NCBI GenBank assembly: GCA_964631235.1
Contig: CAZVZX010000019.1
Coordinates: 1 to 64,000 of the forward strand
Length of the DNA stretch: 64,000 nucleotides
DNA from: JARKPK01 sp964631235
GTDB lineage: Bacteria; Planctomycetota; Planctomycetia; Pirellulales; Thermoguttaceae
Reading direction: 5' to 3'
In this document: piece by piece, positions 27,002 through 36,578 of the stretch
How positions within the stretch are numbered: the first letter of the stretch is position 1
Layout of the letters: the number at the start of each line of letters is the position of its first letter
Program-made: the position numbers and the translations under genes
Notes under the pieces: model-generated
Told to the model about the DNA's origin: nothing
The model's input: only the letters and a program-made list of their open reading frames with translations
Database searches by the model: none

Positions 27002-27649
27002 ATGCTCGTCTTAGCAAGAGACTGCGACTCGGTCATTCGAATCGGCCCGGATATCCGGGTAAAGGTTCTTTCGATCCGCAAGCAGCGTGTGAAAATCGGC
27101 GTCGATGCTCCCGAAAACGTTCGGGTTTGGCGCGAAGAGATCGGCCCGTTGCCCGAGGCGGATGAGCATCACCCCGATATTCTTTTGGATGAGCCGCAGC
27201 CGCAGGAGCCGCCGCGCGACGAGGATTTCTCGATCCTCGTGGTTGAAGACGACCCGGATCATGCCCGGTTGATCACCAAGGTGCTGACCGACTGCCGCTT
27301 TCCGCAGGTGACACTGGCCAAGACCGGGGAGGCGGCCATCAAGGTTCTCGGAGCCGACGGGGCGGCGGCCTCTGCCGGCTTTTTGCCGCATTTGGTTCTG
27401 CTCGATCTTCAATTGCCCGACATGTCGGGCGTCGATGTGTTGCGGCGGATTCGCTCGACCGATCGGCTTCAGACGACTCCGGTGGTTATGCTCAGCGCGG
27501 CGCGCGAAGACCATGCGGTGGCCGATTGTCTGGAGGCCGGAGCCAACGCATTCGTCAACAAGTCGGCTCAGTATCGAGAGTTCCGCGATTCGGTCAGCCG
27601 CATTGCGCAGTTCTGGAAAAACGATTGCCGTATTTTGCGATGCCGCTAA
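27002..27649 (+). CDS. CsrA RNA-binding domain fused to a response-regulator receiver domain
   Basis: 215 residues from ATG 27002, with a perfect AGGAGG at 26987-26992 spaced nine bases. Residues 1-48 are a CsrA domain: MLVLAR start, GPDIRVKVL, KIGVDAPENV, and WREEI with Arg44 in the position used for RNA contact; the usual Arg7 is Asp. A Pro/Glu-rich linker (about 50-75) leads to a receiver domain with acidic cluster Glu82-Asp83-Asp84, phospho-acceptor Asp135 (LLDLQLP), Ser165 and Lys187. CsrA normally acts as a dimer that binds GGA sites near ribosome-binding sites. Phosphorylation of the receiver could change dimerisation or RNA binding, which is inference. No histidine kinase lies nearby. 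Confidence 0.9.
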   Translation: MLVLARDCDSVIRIGPDIRVKVLSIRKQRVKIGVDAPENVRVWREEIGPLPEADEHHPDILLDEPQPQEPPRDEDFSILVVEDDPDHARLITKVLTDCRFPQVTLAKTGEAAIKVLGADGAAASAGFLPHLVLLDLQLPDMSGVDVLRRIRSTDRLQTTPVVMLSAAREDHAVADCLEAGANAFVNKSAQYREFRDSVSRIAQFWKNDCRILRCR

Positions 27650-27698
27650 GCAGGCTGTCATTCGTCGGCCGAACGGCGGGTGCGGAACTAAATAGGGT

Positions 27699-27786
27699 TA
27701 CACAATTGCGAACGCGGCTGCGGTCGCAATAGCGTGGTCGATTTCGGGCGGTTCCTGCATAAAACGCTTTCCGGCTTTCGCGGCTT
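27699..27786 (-). repeat. Dispersed ~90-bp repeat, copy 6
   Basis: Intergenic copy between the csrA-receiver gene and the 3' end of smc. Conserved parts are ACAATTGCGAACGCGGCTGC and AAACGCTTTCCGGCTTTCGC. On the minus strand it reads HAIATAAAFAIV followed by a stop. Confidence 0.65.
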
Positions 27787-27882
27787 CGTTGCGCTGTCGG
27801 AAGGGCCGAATGACTCCGTCGCTGCGTTCGCTGCCGGGTTGGTCGAAGCCGGTGCTGCGCCAAGAACCATTGCGGCAAAGGG

Positions 27883-30800
27883 TCAGGCCGCGCGGTTTTC
27901 CGCGGGAGGGTCGCTGTCGCGACGGCTGCGGTTCGACGCTCGTTCGCGGGGCTCTTCGCGGACGATGATCTCGCCATTTTCACGGACATCTTCGAACCGC
28001 ACCGACACTTGCCGCGATACGCCCGACTCTTGCATCGTCACGCCGTAGAGCGTGTCAGCGGCAGCCATCGTCTTCTTCGAGTGCGTTACGATGATGAACT
28101 GCGTCCAGGCGAGGAAGTCTTTCAGAACCTTGGTGAACCGGTCGATATTCGCTTCGTCCAAGGCGGCGTCCACCTCATCGAGCACGCAAAAGGGGCTGGG
28201 GCGGCTGCGAAAGATGGCCAAGAGCAAGGCCACGCACGTCAGCGTCTTTTCGCCGCCGCTGAGCAGCGAGATGGCCCGGGGTTCTTTGCCGGGAGGGCGA
28301 GCGACGATTTCAATGCCGCTGTCGAGGATATCGACTCCTTCTTCGAGCACGATATCAGCCTGCCCGCCGCCGAACAAATCGCGGAACAAACCTTGGAAAT
28401 GTCCGCGAACCGTCTCCAGCGTTTCGCTGAGCAAGCGTCTGCTGTCGATATTGATTCGTTGGATGATCTTTTCCAGGGCGGCCTTGGCTTTCACCAAATC
28501 GTCGTATTGCTCCGAAAGCGCGCGGTAGCGAGATTCGAGTTCGTCGAGTTCGTCGAGCGATTCGAGGTTCACGTTGCCCAGACTGTTAATCTTCCGCCTG
28601 AGGTCGTCGATCTCCTCTTGGGCGGCGTCGCGGGCCAGAGCCTCCGATGCCTCGGGGCCGTCTTCGCTCAATTCGATGCCATATTCTTCCCGGAGCCGTT
28701 CGACCAGGGCCGTTCGCTGCGTGCGAAGTTCACCCTCGGCCAGTTGTTCAGCGTGGATGCGTTCGTCGAGTTTTCGGTTTTTCGCTCGTAAACGTTGAGC
28801 CTCGGCAGCTTCGGCGGCCCGCTGCCGGCGAAGTGCGTCGCGGCGTTGCTCGCATCGGCCCGCTTCCGCCGCCGCCGCCTCGCGGTGCAAGTACAACTCG
28901 GCCAATTGCGATTCGGCATGAAGGATGTTCCAGCGGACACTCTCGGCACGCCTCGCTGTCTGTGCGAGTTGCTCGCGGCTTTCGCTCAATGCGCGCTGGC
29001 GTTCGCGGTCATGTTCTTCAAACTGTGCGAGTCGCGCGCGAAGGTTGCCGAGCCGTTCGTCGCTTTTGGCCAGCTCGATGCGGATCTCGGCGGCCGCTTG
29101 ATCGCACTTGCGGCGATGCGCTTCGGCCTGATCGCTCTGCCGCTGTGCCTCGGCACACGCCTGCTCGAATTTCGATAATGCGGCGCAGGCATCAGCTAGT
29201 TGTTTTTCGCAATGGGCAAGCTCGGCCGACGCTTTTGCCGCCTCGTCTTCGGCAAGGCGAAGCTGCCGATCGAGCGATGCGATGCGCGCCGCGTGTTCGC
29301 GGCGGCGGCCTTCTGCGGCGGCGATCTGCGCGCGGAGTTCGGCCAGCGCTGCTGCAACGGTGCGACGGCGCTCGGCAGCCTCGTCAACGGCGCGGCGGGC
29401 CGACAATGACTCGGTCTCCAACCGCTCGATCTCGCCGCGCGTCGAAGCAATGGCCTGATCCAGTCGCACACGTTCCGCTGCGAGTGATCGCAGCTCGCTT
29501 TTCCGCGAAATCAGGCCCGTCGAGCCTGCCGGCGGCCCAAGCAACAAAACGCCGTCGGCCGCAGTCACCGCGCCGTCGGCGGCGATAAACGTCAACCCCG
29601 GGGCCTGCGCCGATAAGTCGATTGCGTCGGCAGACGTGCGAACCACATAGGTCCGCCCGAACAGTTGCGGCAACAGGGGGTGGAACGGTGGATCAACCTC
29701 GACGAACTGATCCGCCCGTCCCAAGACTGCCGGATGTTGGTCAATATGGTTGGCGGCGCGGTCCGCGTCGGCCGTCTTGTTCGGAAACGCCGAACTGCGG
29801 CCGGCGTTCCAGATTAACCCCACCCGTCCACCGAGGGCGGGCAACTGGCGGCGCAGAAGCTCTGCCAACTCGTCGCCCCCGGCAACCACGAGATACTGCG
29901 CCGCCGGCCCCAATGCCGCTTCGATCACCGGCGCCATTTCGACACTCACTCGAAGCAGGTCGGCTAACATGCCGACAACGGCCGACCAGGGCCCGGCGTC
30001 GGGCCGCCGTGCCGCAGCGAGCACCCATTTGACGCCCGCGCCCACGCCTTCCTGCCGCCGCTCGAGTTCTTCGAGCAATCCGATTCGCTCTCGAACAGCG
30101 GCCGCGCGACGCTGCTGCTCGGTCCAATCTGTTTGAAGGGCGGCTTGCCGTGCCAGAAGGTCGTCGCGAACGGCTTGCGCGGCGGCAAGCTCCGCCTGGG
30201 CAGTGGTGTCTTCCGCCGTCAAACGGGCCACCTCCCCTTGAAGACGCTGATGCTCTTCTTCGATCGCATTGGCCTGCGCAGCGCATTCGGCACGGTGCTC
30301 GGCCGCGGCCCGGCACGCCGCTTCCGCGCTTTGCTTTCGGGCACGCAGCGCCGCGACCCGCGTCTCCAGTTCGCCGACGTTCTTTGCCTGGCGGCTGACC
30401 GCGTCGCGGTGTTGAAGGTGTTCGTTCTTCAACCGATCGGCCGCGGCGATGGCCTCGGTAAGATGTCGCTCGGCCTCGCCCATGCACAGCGAAATCCGTT
30501 GATGCTCTTCTTCGGCATGTTGCAGCGACTCGACTGTCTCGCTCAATTGCTGCTTAAGGTCTCCGGCGCGCAAACTAACGGCAAGCAGTTGCTTATGAGC
30601 GCGGGCGGTTTCCTGTTCGAGTTGGTCAAGCAGTGAGCGATCGTGCTCGATCGCCGTTTCGAGCGAGGCGATCCGGGCACGGCACTCGGCGGCTTCGGTT
30701 TCGCGACGGTGCATCTCCGCTTCGGCCGCCGAAATCGCCGCGTCGGTTTCGCTGATCCGTGCCTCGGCTGCTCCGAGAGCGGCCGCCCATTCGGCCTGTT

Positions 30801-31557
30801 GCCGCTGCAATTCGGCGATGGCCTCGCACCGCACGGCGATTTGGGCCGTCAACCGCCGGTAGTCGAGCTGAGCCACTTGAGTACGCAGCTCTTGCAGCCG
30901 CGTTGCATACTCGCGATAGCGTCGGGCCTTTCCGGCTTGGGCGCGAAGCCCTTTGAGGCGATTATCCACTTCCTCGACAATGTCGTGCAGGCGAAGCAGG
31001 TTCTGGCCGACGCGGTCGAGCCGCCGCAACGCCTCGGTCTTCTTTCCGCGGAAACGGCTGATGCCTGCCGCCTCTTCGAACAGCGAGCGACGGTCGCGCG
31101 GCGACGCTTGAAGCAGGGCATCGACTTTACCTTGCTCGATTACGCAGTAGGCCTGCGCGCCCAGTCCGGTTCCCAAGATCAAATCGCGGATGTCGCGGAG
31201 CCGCGCGGGGGTGCGATTGATGAGATATTCGCCCTCGCCGCCGCGATAGACGCGCCGCGTGATCGATACCTCGGGCGCGTCGAACGGAAGGCGGCGCGAA
31301 GCATTGTCGAAAACCAGCGTCACCTCGGCGCTGTTCATCGGACGGCGCGTGCCTGAGCCGTTGAAGATCACATCGGCCATTTCCTGGCCGCGCAGGCTCT
31401 TCACGCTTTGTTCGCCGAGAACCCACTTGACCGCATCGACGATGTTCGACTTGCCCGACCCGTTCGGCCCGACAACCACCGTGACGCCCGCGGGAAATTC
31501 AAACCGCGTCCGATCGGCGAAGCTCTTGAATCCGACGAGTTCCAACGCCTTGAGCAT
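27883..31557 (-). CDS. smc: Chromosome segregation ATPase SMC
   Basis: 1224 residues, a normal bacterial SMC length. The N-terminus LELVGFKSFADRT is followed by Walker A GPNGSGKS (about 30-37). Two very long coiled coils (about 170-500 and 680-1010) flank a hinge (about 510-660). The C-terminal head carries the ABC signature LLSGGEK (about 1100) and Walker B FCVLDEVDAALD. SMC dimers with ScpA and ScpB form the condensin that loops and organises the chromosome. scpA and scpB are not in the window. The upstream gene on the same strand is the FlgI-like lipoprotein, 161 bases away. The frame is intact throughout. Confidence 0.97.
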   Translation of the reverse strand: MLKALELVGFKSFADRTRFEFPAGVTVVVGPNGSGKSNIVDAVKWVLGEQSVKSLRGQEMADVIFNGSGTRRPMNSAEVTLVFDNASRRLPFDAPEVSITRRVYRGGEGEYLINRTPARLRDIRDLILGTGLGAQAYCVIEQGKVDALLQASPRDRRSLFEEAAGISRFRGKKTEALRRLDRVGQNLLRLHDIVEEVDNRLKGLRAQAGKARRYREYATRLQELRTQVAQLDYRRLTAQIAVRCEAIAELQRQQAEWAAALGAAEARISETDAAISAAEAEMHRRETEAAECRARIASLETAIEHDRSLLDQLEQETARAHKQLLAVSLRAGDLKQQLSETVESLQHAEEEHQRISLCMGEAERHLTEAIAAADRLKNEHLQHRDAVSRQAKNVGELETRVAALRARKQSAEAACRAAAEHRAECAAQANAIEEEHQRLQGEVARLTAEDTTAQAELAAAQAVRDDLLARQAALQTDWTEQQRRAAAVRERIGLLEELERRQEGVGAGVKWVLAAARRPDAGPWSAVVGMLADLLRVSVEMAPVIEAALGPAAQYLVVAGGDELAELLRRQLPALGGRVGLIWNAGRSSAFPNKTADADRAANHIDQHPAVLGRADQFVEVDPPFHPLLPQLFGRTYVVRTSADAIDLSAQAPGLTFIAADGAVTAADGVLLLGPPAGSTGLISRKSELRSLAAERVRLDQAIASTRGEIERLETESLSARRAVDEAAERRRTVAAALAELRAQIAAAEGRRREHAARIASLDRQLRLAEDEAAKASAELAHCEKQLADACAALSKFEQACAEAQRQSDQAEAHRRKCDQAAAEIRIELAKSDERLGNLRARLAQFEEHDRERQRALSESREQLAQTARRAESVRWNILHAESQLAELYLHREAAAAEAGRCEQRRDALRRQRAAEAAEAQRLRAKNRKLDERIHAEQLAEGELRTQRTALVERLREEYGIELSEDGPEASEALARDAAQEEIDDLRRKINSLGNVNLESLDELDELESRYRALSEQYDDLVKAKAALEKIIQRINIDSRRLLSETLETVRGHFQGLFRDLFGGGQADIVLEEGVDILDSGIEIVARPPGKEPRAISLLSGGEKTLTCVALLLAIFRSRPSPFCVLDEVDAALDEANIDRFTKVLKDFLAWTQFIIVTHSKKTMAAADTLYGVTMQESGVSRQVSVRFEDVRENGEIIVREEPRERASNRSRRDSDPPAENRAA

Positions 31558-31718
31558 ACCCGCACCCTGCCGTCGCCCCGCGAATCACCGTCGGGCCCGA
31601 TCCACGCGGCCCAACACTGCCGACCGAACCAAGCGGGCTTGCTTCTCTCTTACTCCGCTCGCGCCGATTCCGGCGGAACCGGGGCGCATCGGCATTTCGC
31701 ACTCTCACCGCGGGGCGA

Positions 31719-33503
31719 TCACTCCTCGCTACTGGTCATTCGCAGCCACCAATCGCGGATGGGACGCCGTTTGCCGGGCGTTTCGTCGGCGGGTTCCGAA
31801 TCGGTCTCTGAGCGATCGGTTTCGCGCGGTGCTCGTTTGCTGAACAATTCGCCGGCCGGAGTAGAGGGGGCCGAAACGGATGCGGCTTCAGCACCGCTGC
31901 CCGATGAGCCTTCGTCGCGGCGGTATGTGCGGCCCGCCTCCGGCAACGCATCCACTTCGAATCGCGAAGTCAACGCCCCGCACAGTTTCGCCTCCTGGAG
32001 CGCCTGCACGACGTCGGGATAACGCCCGCCGAGTTCCACCACCGCGCGGATGACTTCGTCGAGTTTGGTCGAAACCAGTCGCTTCTGTTCCGGCTCGTTG
32101 ACGGCGAATCGGGCGACGGAGATTTCGTCGGTCCCGACGCTGGTAATCATGATCTGATTGCCTGCATTGACGGCCAGCGGGGTGACCAGCCGCTGATCGC
32201 GGCCGAACAACACCACCTCCGCGCGGCGGCTATGCGTAACATGCACCAGCGGCGGCCCGAGGGAATCGACGACGCAGTAGGCGAAGTGCCCGCCGAGGTT
32301 CTCGCCTTTGACTAGCGGATCGTCGCGATTCATGGCCCACAGGGCACGGAATGCACCGTAGCGAGTTTCGGTGCTGGGCAGATCGAGCATTTCGCGGAGC
32401 TGTTCGTAAGCCGTATAATCGTCCATCGCACTGAGCGCCGTCAGCGCAAAAACACGGAAGGCAGGCTCGGTGCGGGCCAGTTGCCCCAATGGTTCAGCGG
32501 CTTCGCGGCGATCGAGATAGGCCAGAGCCTCAGCCGCATAGAAGCGGACTTCGCGATGACTCGAGGCAAGGCCCTTGAGCAAGATATCGGCCCCTTGCGG
32601 TCCGATTGCTTCGAGTTGCAAAGCGGCCTGCGCGGCGGTTTCCGGTTCGAGCAGTTCGCGCGCGAGCCGTTCCATTCGCTGCATCCGCTGGGTATCGGTT
32701 TCGCTGATCGCCACGGCGCGGCACACTTGCATATAGCGAGCGATATTGTCTTTGTAACGTGGATGAACGGCAAGCACGATGAACTTGTCATTCCGCGCCT
32801 TAGCGACACCGGTTTGCGTGCCGTGATCGAAAACGTGGAACCGCTTGTTGATGGCAGCGGCAATGCGGGCCGCGTTGAATACGTCTTGATACCCTTCGCG
32901 CAACACCAGCCCCAAATCGCGCGACTTTTGGCACACGCCGCCGCCGAGAACTCGACCGCGACAGAGCATTACTTGGTCTTTCTTGGCCTCGGCGGCCGGA
33001 TCGATCATCACGGCGCCTTGGGCCAAGGCCAGCAAATTGCCGTGCCGATAAACACCGCCGAGCAGTTGCATTTCGCTTAGCCGCGTTTCCATCAGCCATC
33101 CGCCGCGAAGGCTCGTGGTGTCGCTTCGGCCCGGAACTCGCACCTCGATATCGAACCGATCGCCTTTCTGAATCCCCGGTCGAAGCCAGCCCTGGACCTT
33201 CACGAGCGAGCAGTTGCGCGAAGCAAGCAGCGTTTGCGGATTGANNNNNNNNNNNNNCATGTCGTCGATCAACGCCTGACGCTCGGGCGACGGCCCTGGA
33301 TCGCTGCCGGTGCCGTTCAAGCCGGTAACCAACCCGACGGCTTCGACCCGAATCGGGTGCATGCCAAATGCCACCGCCCGATCGCCGACCAGCGGAATCG
33401 ACGGCTTCTCCGGGTCTTCCGGACTCTGCGAGCGGATGGCAAGCGAGCTGCATCCGCCCAAGATCATTGCGCCGCAGAGCAATACGATGACGCGCGATTT
33501 CAT
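31719..33503 (-). CDS. FlgI-like (P-ring) lipoprotein with HEAT repeats
   Basis: 594 residues from ATG 33503, chosen because it starts a lipoprotein signal (MKSRVIVLL...ILGGCSS, lipid-bearing Cys18). Residues about 45-270 resemble the flagellar P-ring protein FlgI: GLVTGLNGTG (57-66), GDRFDIEVRVPG and TTSLRGGWLMETRL, then an ALAQGAVMIDP segment. Residues about 280-395 form HEAT-like helical repeats (AALQLEAIGPQGADILLKGL; VRFYAAEALAYLDRREA), which are not part of FlgI. The rest looks like a further beta region and a disordered tail. A 13-base run of N falls after residue 82. The frame resumes with NPQTLL in the expected register, so the gap size is about right. No flagellar genes adjoin it. 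A ring or scaffold in the outer envelope is an inference. Confidence 0.75.
   Translation of the reverse strand: MKSRVIVLLCGAMILGGCSSLAIRSQSPEDPEKPSIPLVGDRAVAFGMHPIRVEAVGLVTGLNGTGSDPGPSPERQALIDDMXXXXXNPQTLLASRNCSLVKVQGWLRPGIQKGDRFDIEVRVPGRSDTTSLRGGWLMETRLSEMQLLGGVYRHGNLLALAQGAVMIDPAAEAKKDQVMLCRGRVLGGGVCQKSRDLGLVLREGYQDVFNAARIAAAINKRFHVFDHGTQTGVAKARNDKFIVLAVHPRYKDNIARYMQVCRAVAISETDTQRMQRMERLARELLEPETAAQAALQLEAIGPQGADILLKGLASSHREVRFYAAEALAYLDRREAAEPLGQLARTEPAFRVFALTALSAMDDYTAYEQLREMLDLPSTETRYGAFRALWAMNRDDPLVKGENLGGHFAYCVVDSLGPPLVHVTHSRRAEVVLFGRDQRLVTPLAVNAGNQIMITSVGTDEISVARFAVNEPEQKRLVSTKLDEVIRAVVELGGRYPDVVQALQEAKLCGALTSRFEVDALPEAGRTYRRDEGSSGSGAEAASVSAPSTPAGELFSKRAPRETDRSETDSEPADETPGKRRPIRDWWLRMTSSEE
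33245..33257. other. Assembly gap (13 N)
   Basis: Thirteen undetermined bases inside the FlgI-like gene. Both flanks stay in one reading frame, so about five residues are hidden and the gene is probably intact. Confidence 0.99.
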
Positions 33504-34370
33504 GCTTCCCTGCACTCCTCGACGCAAAAAAGATGGCCGTCGGGCGAGAAACCGACCTTCGGCGGACATCCGCACAAACAATGTGTGCCCGTTGCCTTCG
33601 ATCGCCGTCCGTGGCCGCTCGAAGACGCCAAGCCGTTCCGTACCGCCATGACTGATCGCGTGTACACAATCGCCGCGCATGACGGAAAACCGCCGCTTTG
33701 CGGGACGGACGATAATCACTCGTCCGCTCAGCGTCAAGATCAAGCGTCTTGCGAAACGGCGTTGTTCGGGTGAAGCGAAAGAAGTAGGTCACGCTCGGCG
33801 CGGATTTCACACAGCTTCGAGAGCCCCGGCTTGTGGGCTGCTCCGCCAAGTGAGGGGATTCTCGTCGCAGGTTCGGCTCGCCACCGCAACGGCCGGAGCT
33901 GCTCCTGACCGGCGAAGTCCCTTGCCTTCTTGCTTCAGCGGCGGCCGCCTGATGAGCTGCCGTGGAAAAAAGAAGTAATAGCTCCGTAAAGCAGCGGGTT
34001 TGCTCAGACGATCCGGCTTGCATAAAACGAACGGAAATGGTATTCCAGCATGATCCCAGCGCTCGACGAAGTGCATGCGACGGCCGATGTCGTCGGCTTG
34101 TAAGAATGCCTTGCCGGGGTTTTCGGTGAAGGATCACGCTGGGCCGGCCAACGTCGTCTTGACGAATCGTCTTTGCGCGCCTTCGTCAAGGCTGACGTGG
34201 TTTTCGACAGTAGAACGGTGCGTTTCGCCCGCGGTTGAAACGCGAAGCGAACCCCGCCGTTCGGCGGCCAGTGCAAGATCGCGGCCGCGGCTCACTGGTG
34301 GTTGTGTCGCGCGTCAATTCGTCGTTTGCCAACTCGTTATACGCCAACGCTGACCTACAAGGTCCAGAAC
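33504..34370. other. Gene-free divergent region
   Basis: 867 bases between the FlgI-like gene (minus) and the E1 gene (plus). Open frames overlap in all directions without family resemblance. The 33640-33720 part has weak similarity to the dispersed repeat. Promoters of both genes should lie here, but I cannot point to one. Confidence 0.45.
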
Positions 34371-36578
34371 GTGTCGAATCCCCTGAAACAGACGGTAACA
34401 GCAGTCCGAGCGGCACTCGGCTCGACAGCCGATGCGGCAATCGCCGGCGCGACGAGCACACCGTCCGCTCCGGCGATGGCTTCGCCGGGGCAGGAAGGTG
34501 TCTGCAACTCGGATCGCGCGCCGGCGGTTACGAACGAGTCTGCCGGCTCTTCGCTCGACGGCCGCAGTTTGCGATTCGATTCGCCGGAAGCGTCGGTGCA
34601 ATGGCCTCGTTTTCCGCATCGGCTCGATCGAGCGGCTTTTTATACAGCGGCCTATCCGATCATCTATCGGTCGCGACGGCTCGAAGAGCGTCTGATCGAG
34701 CTGTTTCGCAAAGGATACGTCAAAGGAACGGTAACGATCAGCATCGGCAACGAGGGGACGGCCGTGCCGATGGCCATGCCGATCCGTCCCGGTCGCGACG
34801 TTGTTTCGCTGTTGCACCGCGATTTTGGCGGGCACTTGGCCCAAGGGGCTTCACCCCACCGGTTGCTTTGCCAGTACTTGGCCAACTCCGAAAGCCCGAC
34901 GCACGCAACCGAAGGCAATGTTCATCACGGCGATGCGGCGCGGCGTCGTTTTCCGATGATCAGCCATTTGGGCAAGATGCTCAGTTTGGTGGTGGGCGGG
35001 GTGTGGGCCGCTCGTCGCGCCGGCGAGGATGCTCTGGGACTGGCTGCCATTGGCGACGGCGGAACAAGCACCGGCGAATTCCACGAATCGTTGAACATCG
35101 CCTCGGTGCGGCGCGTCCCGGTGCTTTTCGTCATCGAGAACAACCATTACGCCTTCTCCACGCCGACCAGCCTGCAATACCGCTGCCGGCGATTGTCCGA
35201 TCGGGCGGCAGCGTACGGCATCGAGGGCTGCACCGTGGACGGCACCGATGCCTGGGCCGTGTATTCCGCCGTATGCGATGCGTTGGAAGCAATGGCCGAG
35301 CAATCGCTGCCGCGGATCATCGAGTGCGTCAGCCTGCGGCTGCACGGACATGCGGTGTACGATAAAGCGGAATATGTTTCGCAAGAGCAGCTTGATCAAT
35401 GGCGGCAGCGCGATCCTCTGCCGGCCGCGCGGCAACGATTGCTCGATTGGAGCGGATGGTCGGATGCGGATGCAGGCGAACTTGAACGGCAGATCGACTT
35501 GGAACTTGAAGAGGCCGTCGCCCGAGCTCTGCGCGTGGGACGGCCCGATCCTACGGTTCGAGTTTGGACGGCCTATGCGCCGAATACGCCGCCGCGGCTG
35601 AAGCCGGTTCAACTACCCCGGGTGAAAAACGGCGATGCCGTGCGGTTGGCCCTGGAAACACTACTGGCCGATGAACCAGCGGCATTTGTGATGGGCCTCG
35701 ATGTCGGGCCGTACGGATCGGCATTCAAGACGTGCAAGGGGCTGATCGACCGATTCGGGCCCGATCGCGTGCTCGATATGCCGTTATGCGAATCGGGCTT
35801 GGTGGGCTTCGCGTTGGGGGCATCGCAAACGGGCGGGCGCCCGATCGTCGAGTTCCAGTTTGCCGATTTTTCGACCGAAGCCGCCACGCAATTGGGGCTC
35901 AATGCCGGAACGTGGTACTTCCGCGCCGGACGGCCGGCGCCGCTGGTCCTCCGCCTGCCCTGCGGCGGCGGGTTGACGATGGGCGCATTCCATTCGGGCG
36001 AGTTCGAGGGGCTTTGGTCGCGGTTTCCCGGGTTGAAGCTGCTCTACCCGGCCACCGCGCAAGAGACATACGAAGCCCTGTTGGCCGCTTTCTACGATCC
36101 GAATCCCTGCTTGGTATTCGAGCACAAACTGCTCTACTGGAGCAAAGCCGGGCCGATCGATTTCGACGGCGACTTGAACCGCGCCTGGCGTGCCCGGGTG
36201 CATCGGTCGGGCGACGACGTGACCGTTGTGGCGTTCGGCGCGATGGTCCACGAGTCGCTCGCCGCGGCGGCCAAGCTCGATTGCTCGATGGAAGTCATCA
36301 ATCCCTTTGTGCTTCAGCCGTTGGACGAAGAGGCATTGATTGCTTCCGTCGCCAAGACGGGCCGTTTGTTGGTCGTTCAAGAATGCGGCGAGTGGCATGG
36401 CTTGGGCGACCGGATCATCGCACTGATCGCGCGACGGGGAGTTCGGCTGAAGAGCCCCCCGCGACTGCTTGCGGCGCCGAACGTGCCCGTGCCGTTCGCA
36501 ACGGAGTTGGAGGCATTCTACCGGCCCGACGCGGAAAAGATCGCAATCGCCGCAGCCGAAATGTGCAAGGAACGTTGA
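34371..36578 (+). CDS. Alpha-keto acid dehydrogenase E1, alpha and beta subunits in one chain
   Basis: 735 residues from GTG 34371, which has AAGG eight bases upstream. An in-frame TTG (34302) and ATG (34476) are alternatives, and the first 80 residues are low-complexity. The alpha-type half has LFRKGYVKGTVTISIGNEGT, an HRDFGGHLAQG segment and the thiamine-diphosphate motif GDGGTSTGEF...ENN (about 228-258). The beta-type half starts near residue 400 and includes the conserved LDVGPYG, MPLCESGLVGFALG and ALLAAFYDPNPCLVFEHK. The enzyme should decarboxylate an alpha-keto acid (pyruvate, branched-chain or acetoin type; not decidable here) and pass the acyl group to a lipoyl lysine. Its stop overlaps the start of the lipoyl-KAS III gene by one base. 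No E2 or E3 gene is present. Confidence 0.9.
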   Translation: MSNPLKQTVTAVRAALGSTADAAIAGATSTPSAPAMASPGQEGVCNSDRAPAVTNESAGSSLDGRSLRFDSPEASVQWPRFPHRLDRAAFYTAAYPIIYRSRRLEERLIELFRKGYVKGTVTISIGNEGTAVPMAMPIRPGRDVVSLLHRDFGGHLAQGASPHRLLCQYLANSESPTHATEGNVHHGDAARRRFPMISHLGKMLSLVVGGVWAARRAGEDALGLAAIGDGGTSTGEFHESLNIASVRRVPVLFVIENNHYAFSTPTSLQYRCRRLSDRAAAYGIEGCTVDGTDAWAVYSAVCDALEAMAEQSLPRIIECVSLRLHGHAVYDKAEYVSQEQLDQWRQRDPLPAARQRLLDWSGWSDADAGELERQIDLELEEAVARALRVGRPDPTVRVWTAYAPNTPPRLKPVQLPRVKNGDAVRLALETLLADEPAAFVMGLDVGPYGSAFKTCKGLIDRFGPDRVLDMPLCESGLVGFALGASQTGGRPIVEFQFADFSTEAATQLGLNAGTWYFRAGRPAPLVLRLPCGGGLTMGAFHSGEFEGLWSRFPGLKLLYPATAQETYEALLAAFYDPNPCLVFEHKLLYWSKAGPIDFDGDLNRAWRARVHRSGDDVTVVAFGAMVHESLAAAAKLDCSMEVINPFVLQPLDEEALIASVAKTGRLLVVQECGEWHGLGDRIIALIARRGVRLKSPPRLLAAPNVPVPFATELEAFYRPDAEKIAIAAAEMCKER

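Noticed and set aside
35732..36577. Upstream extension of the lipoyl-KAS III frame by 282 codons
   Set aside because: This part overlaps the E1 gene in another frame and has no domain. ATG 36578 fits the lipoyl start and the overlap with the E1 stop.
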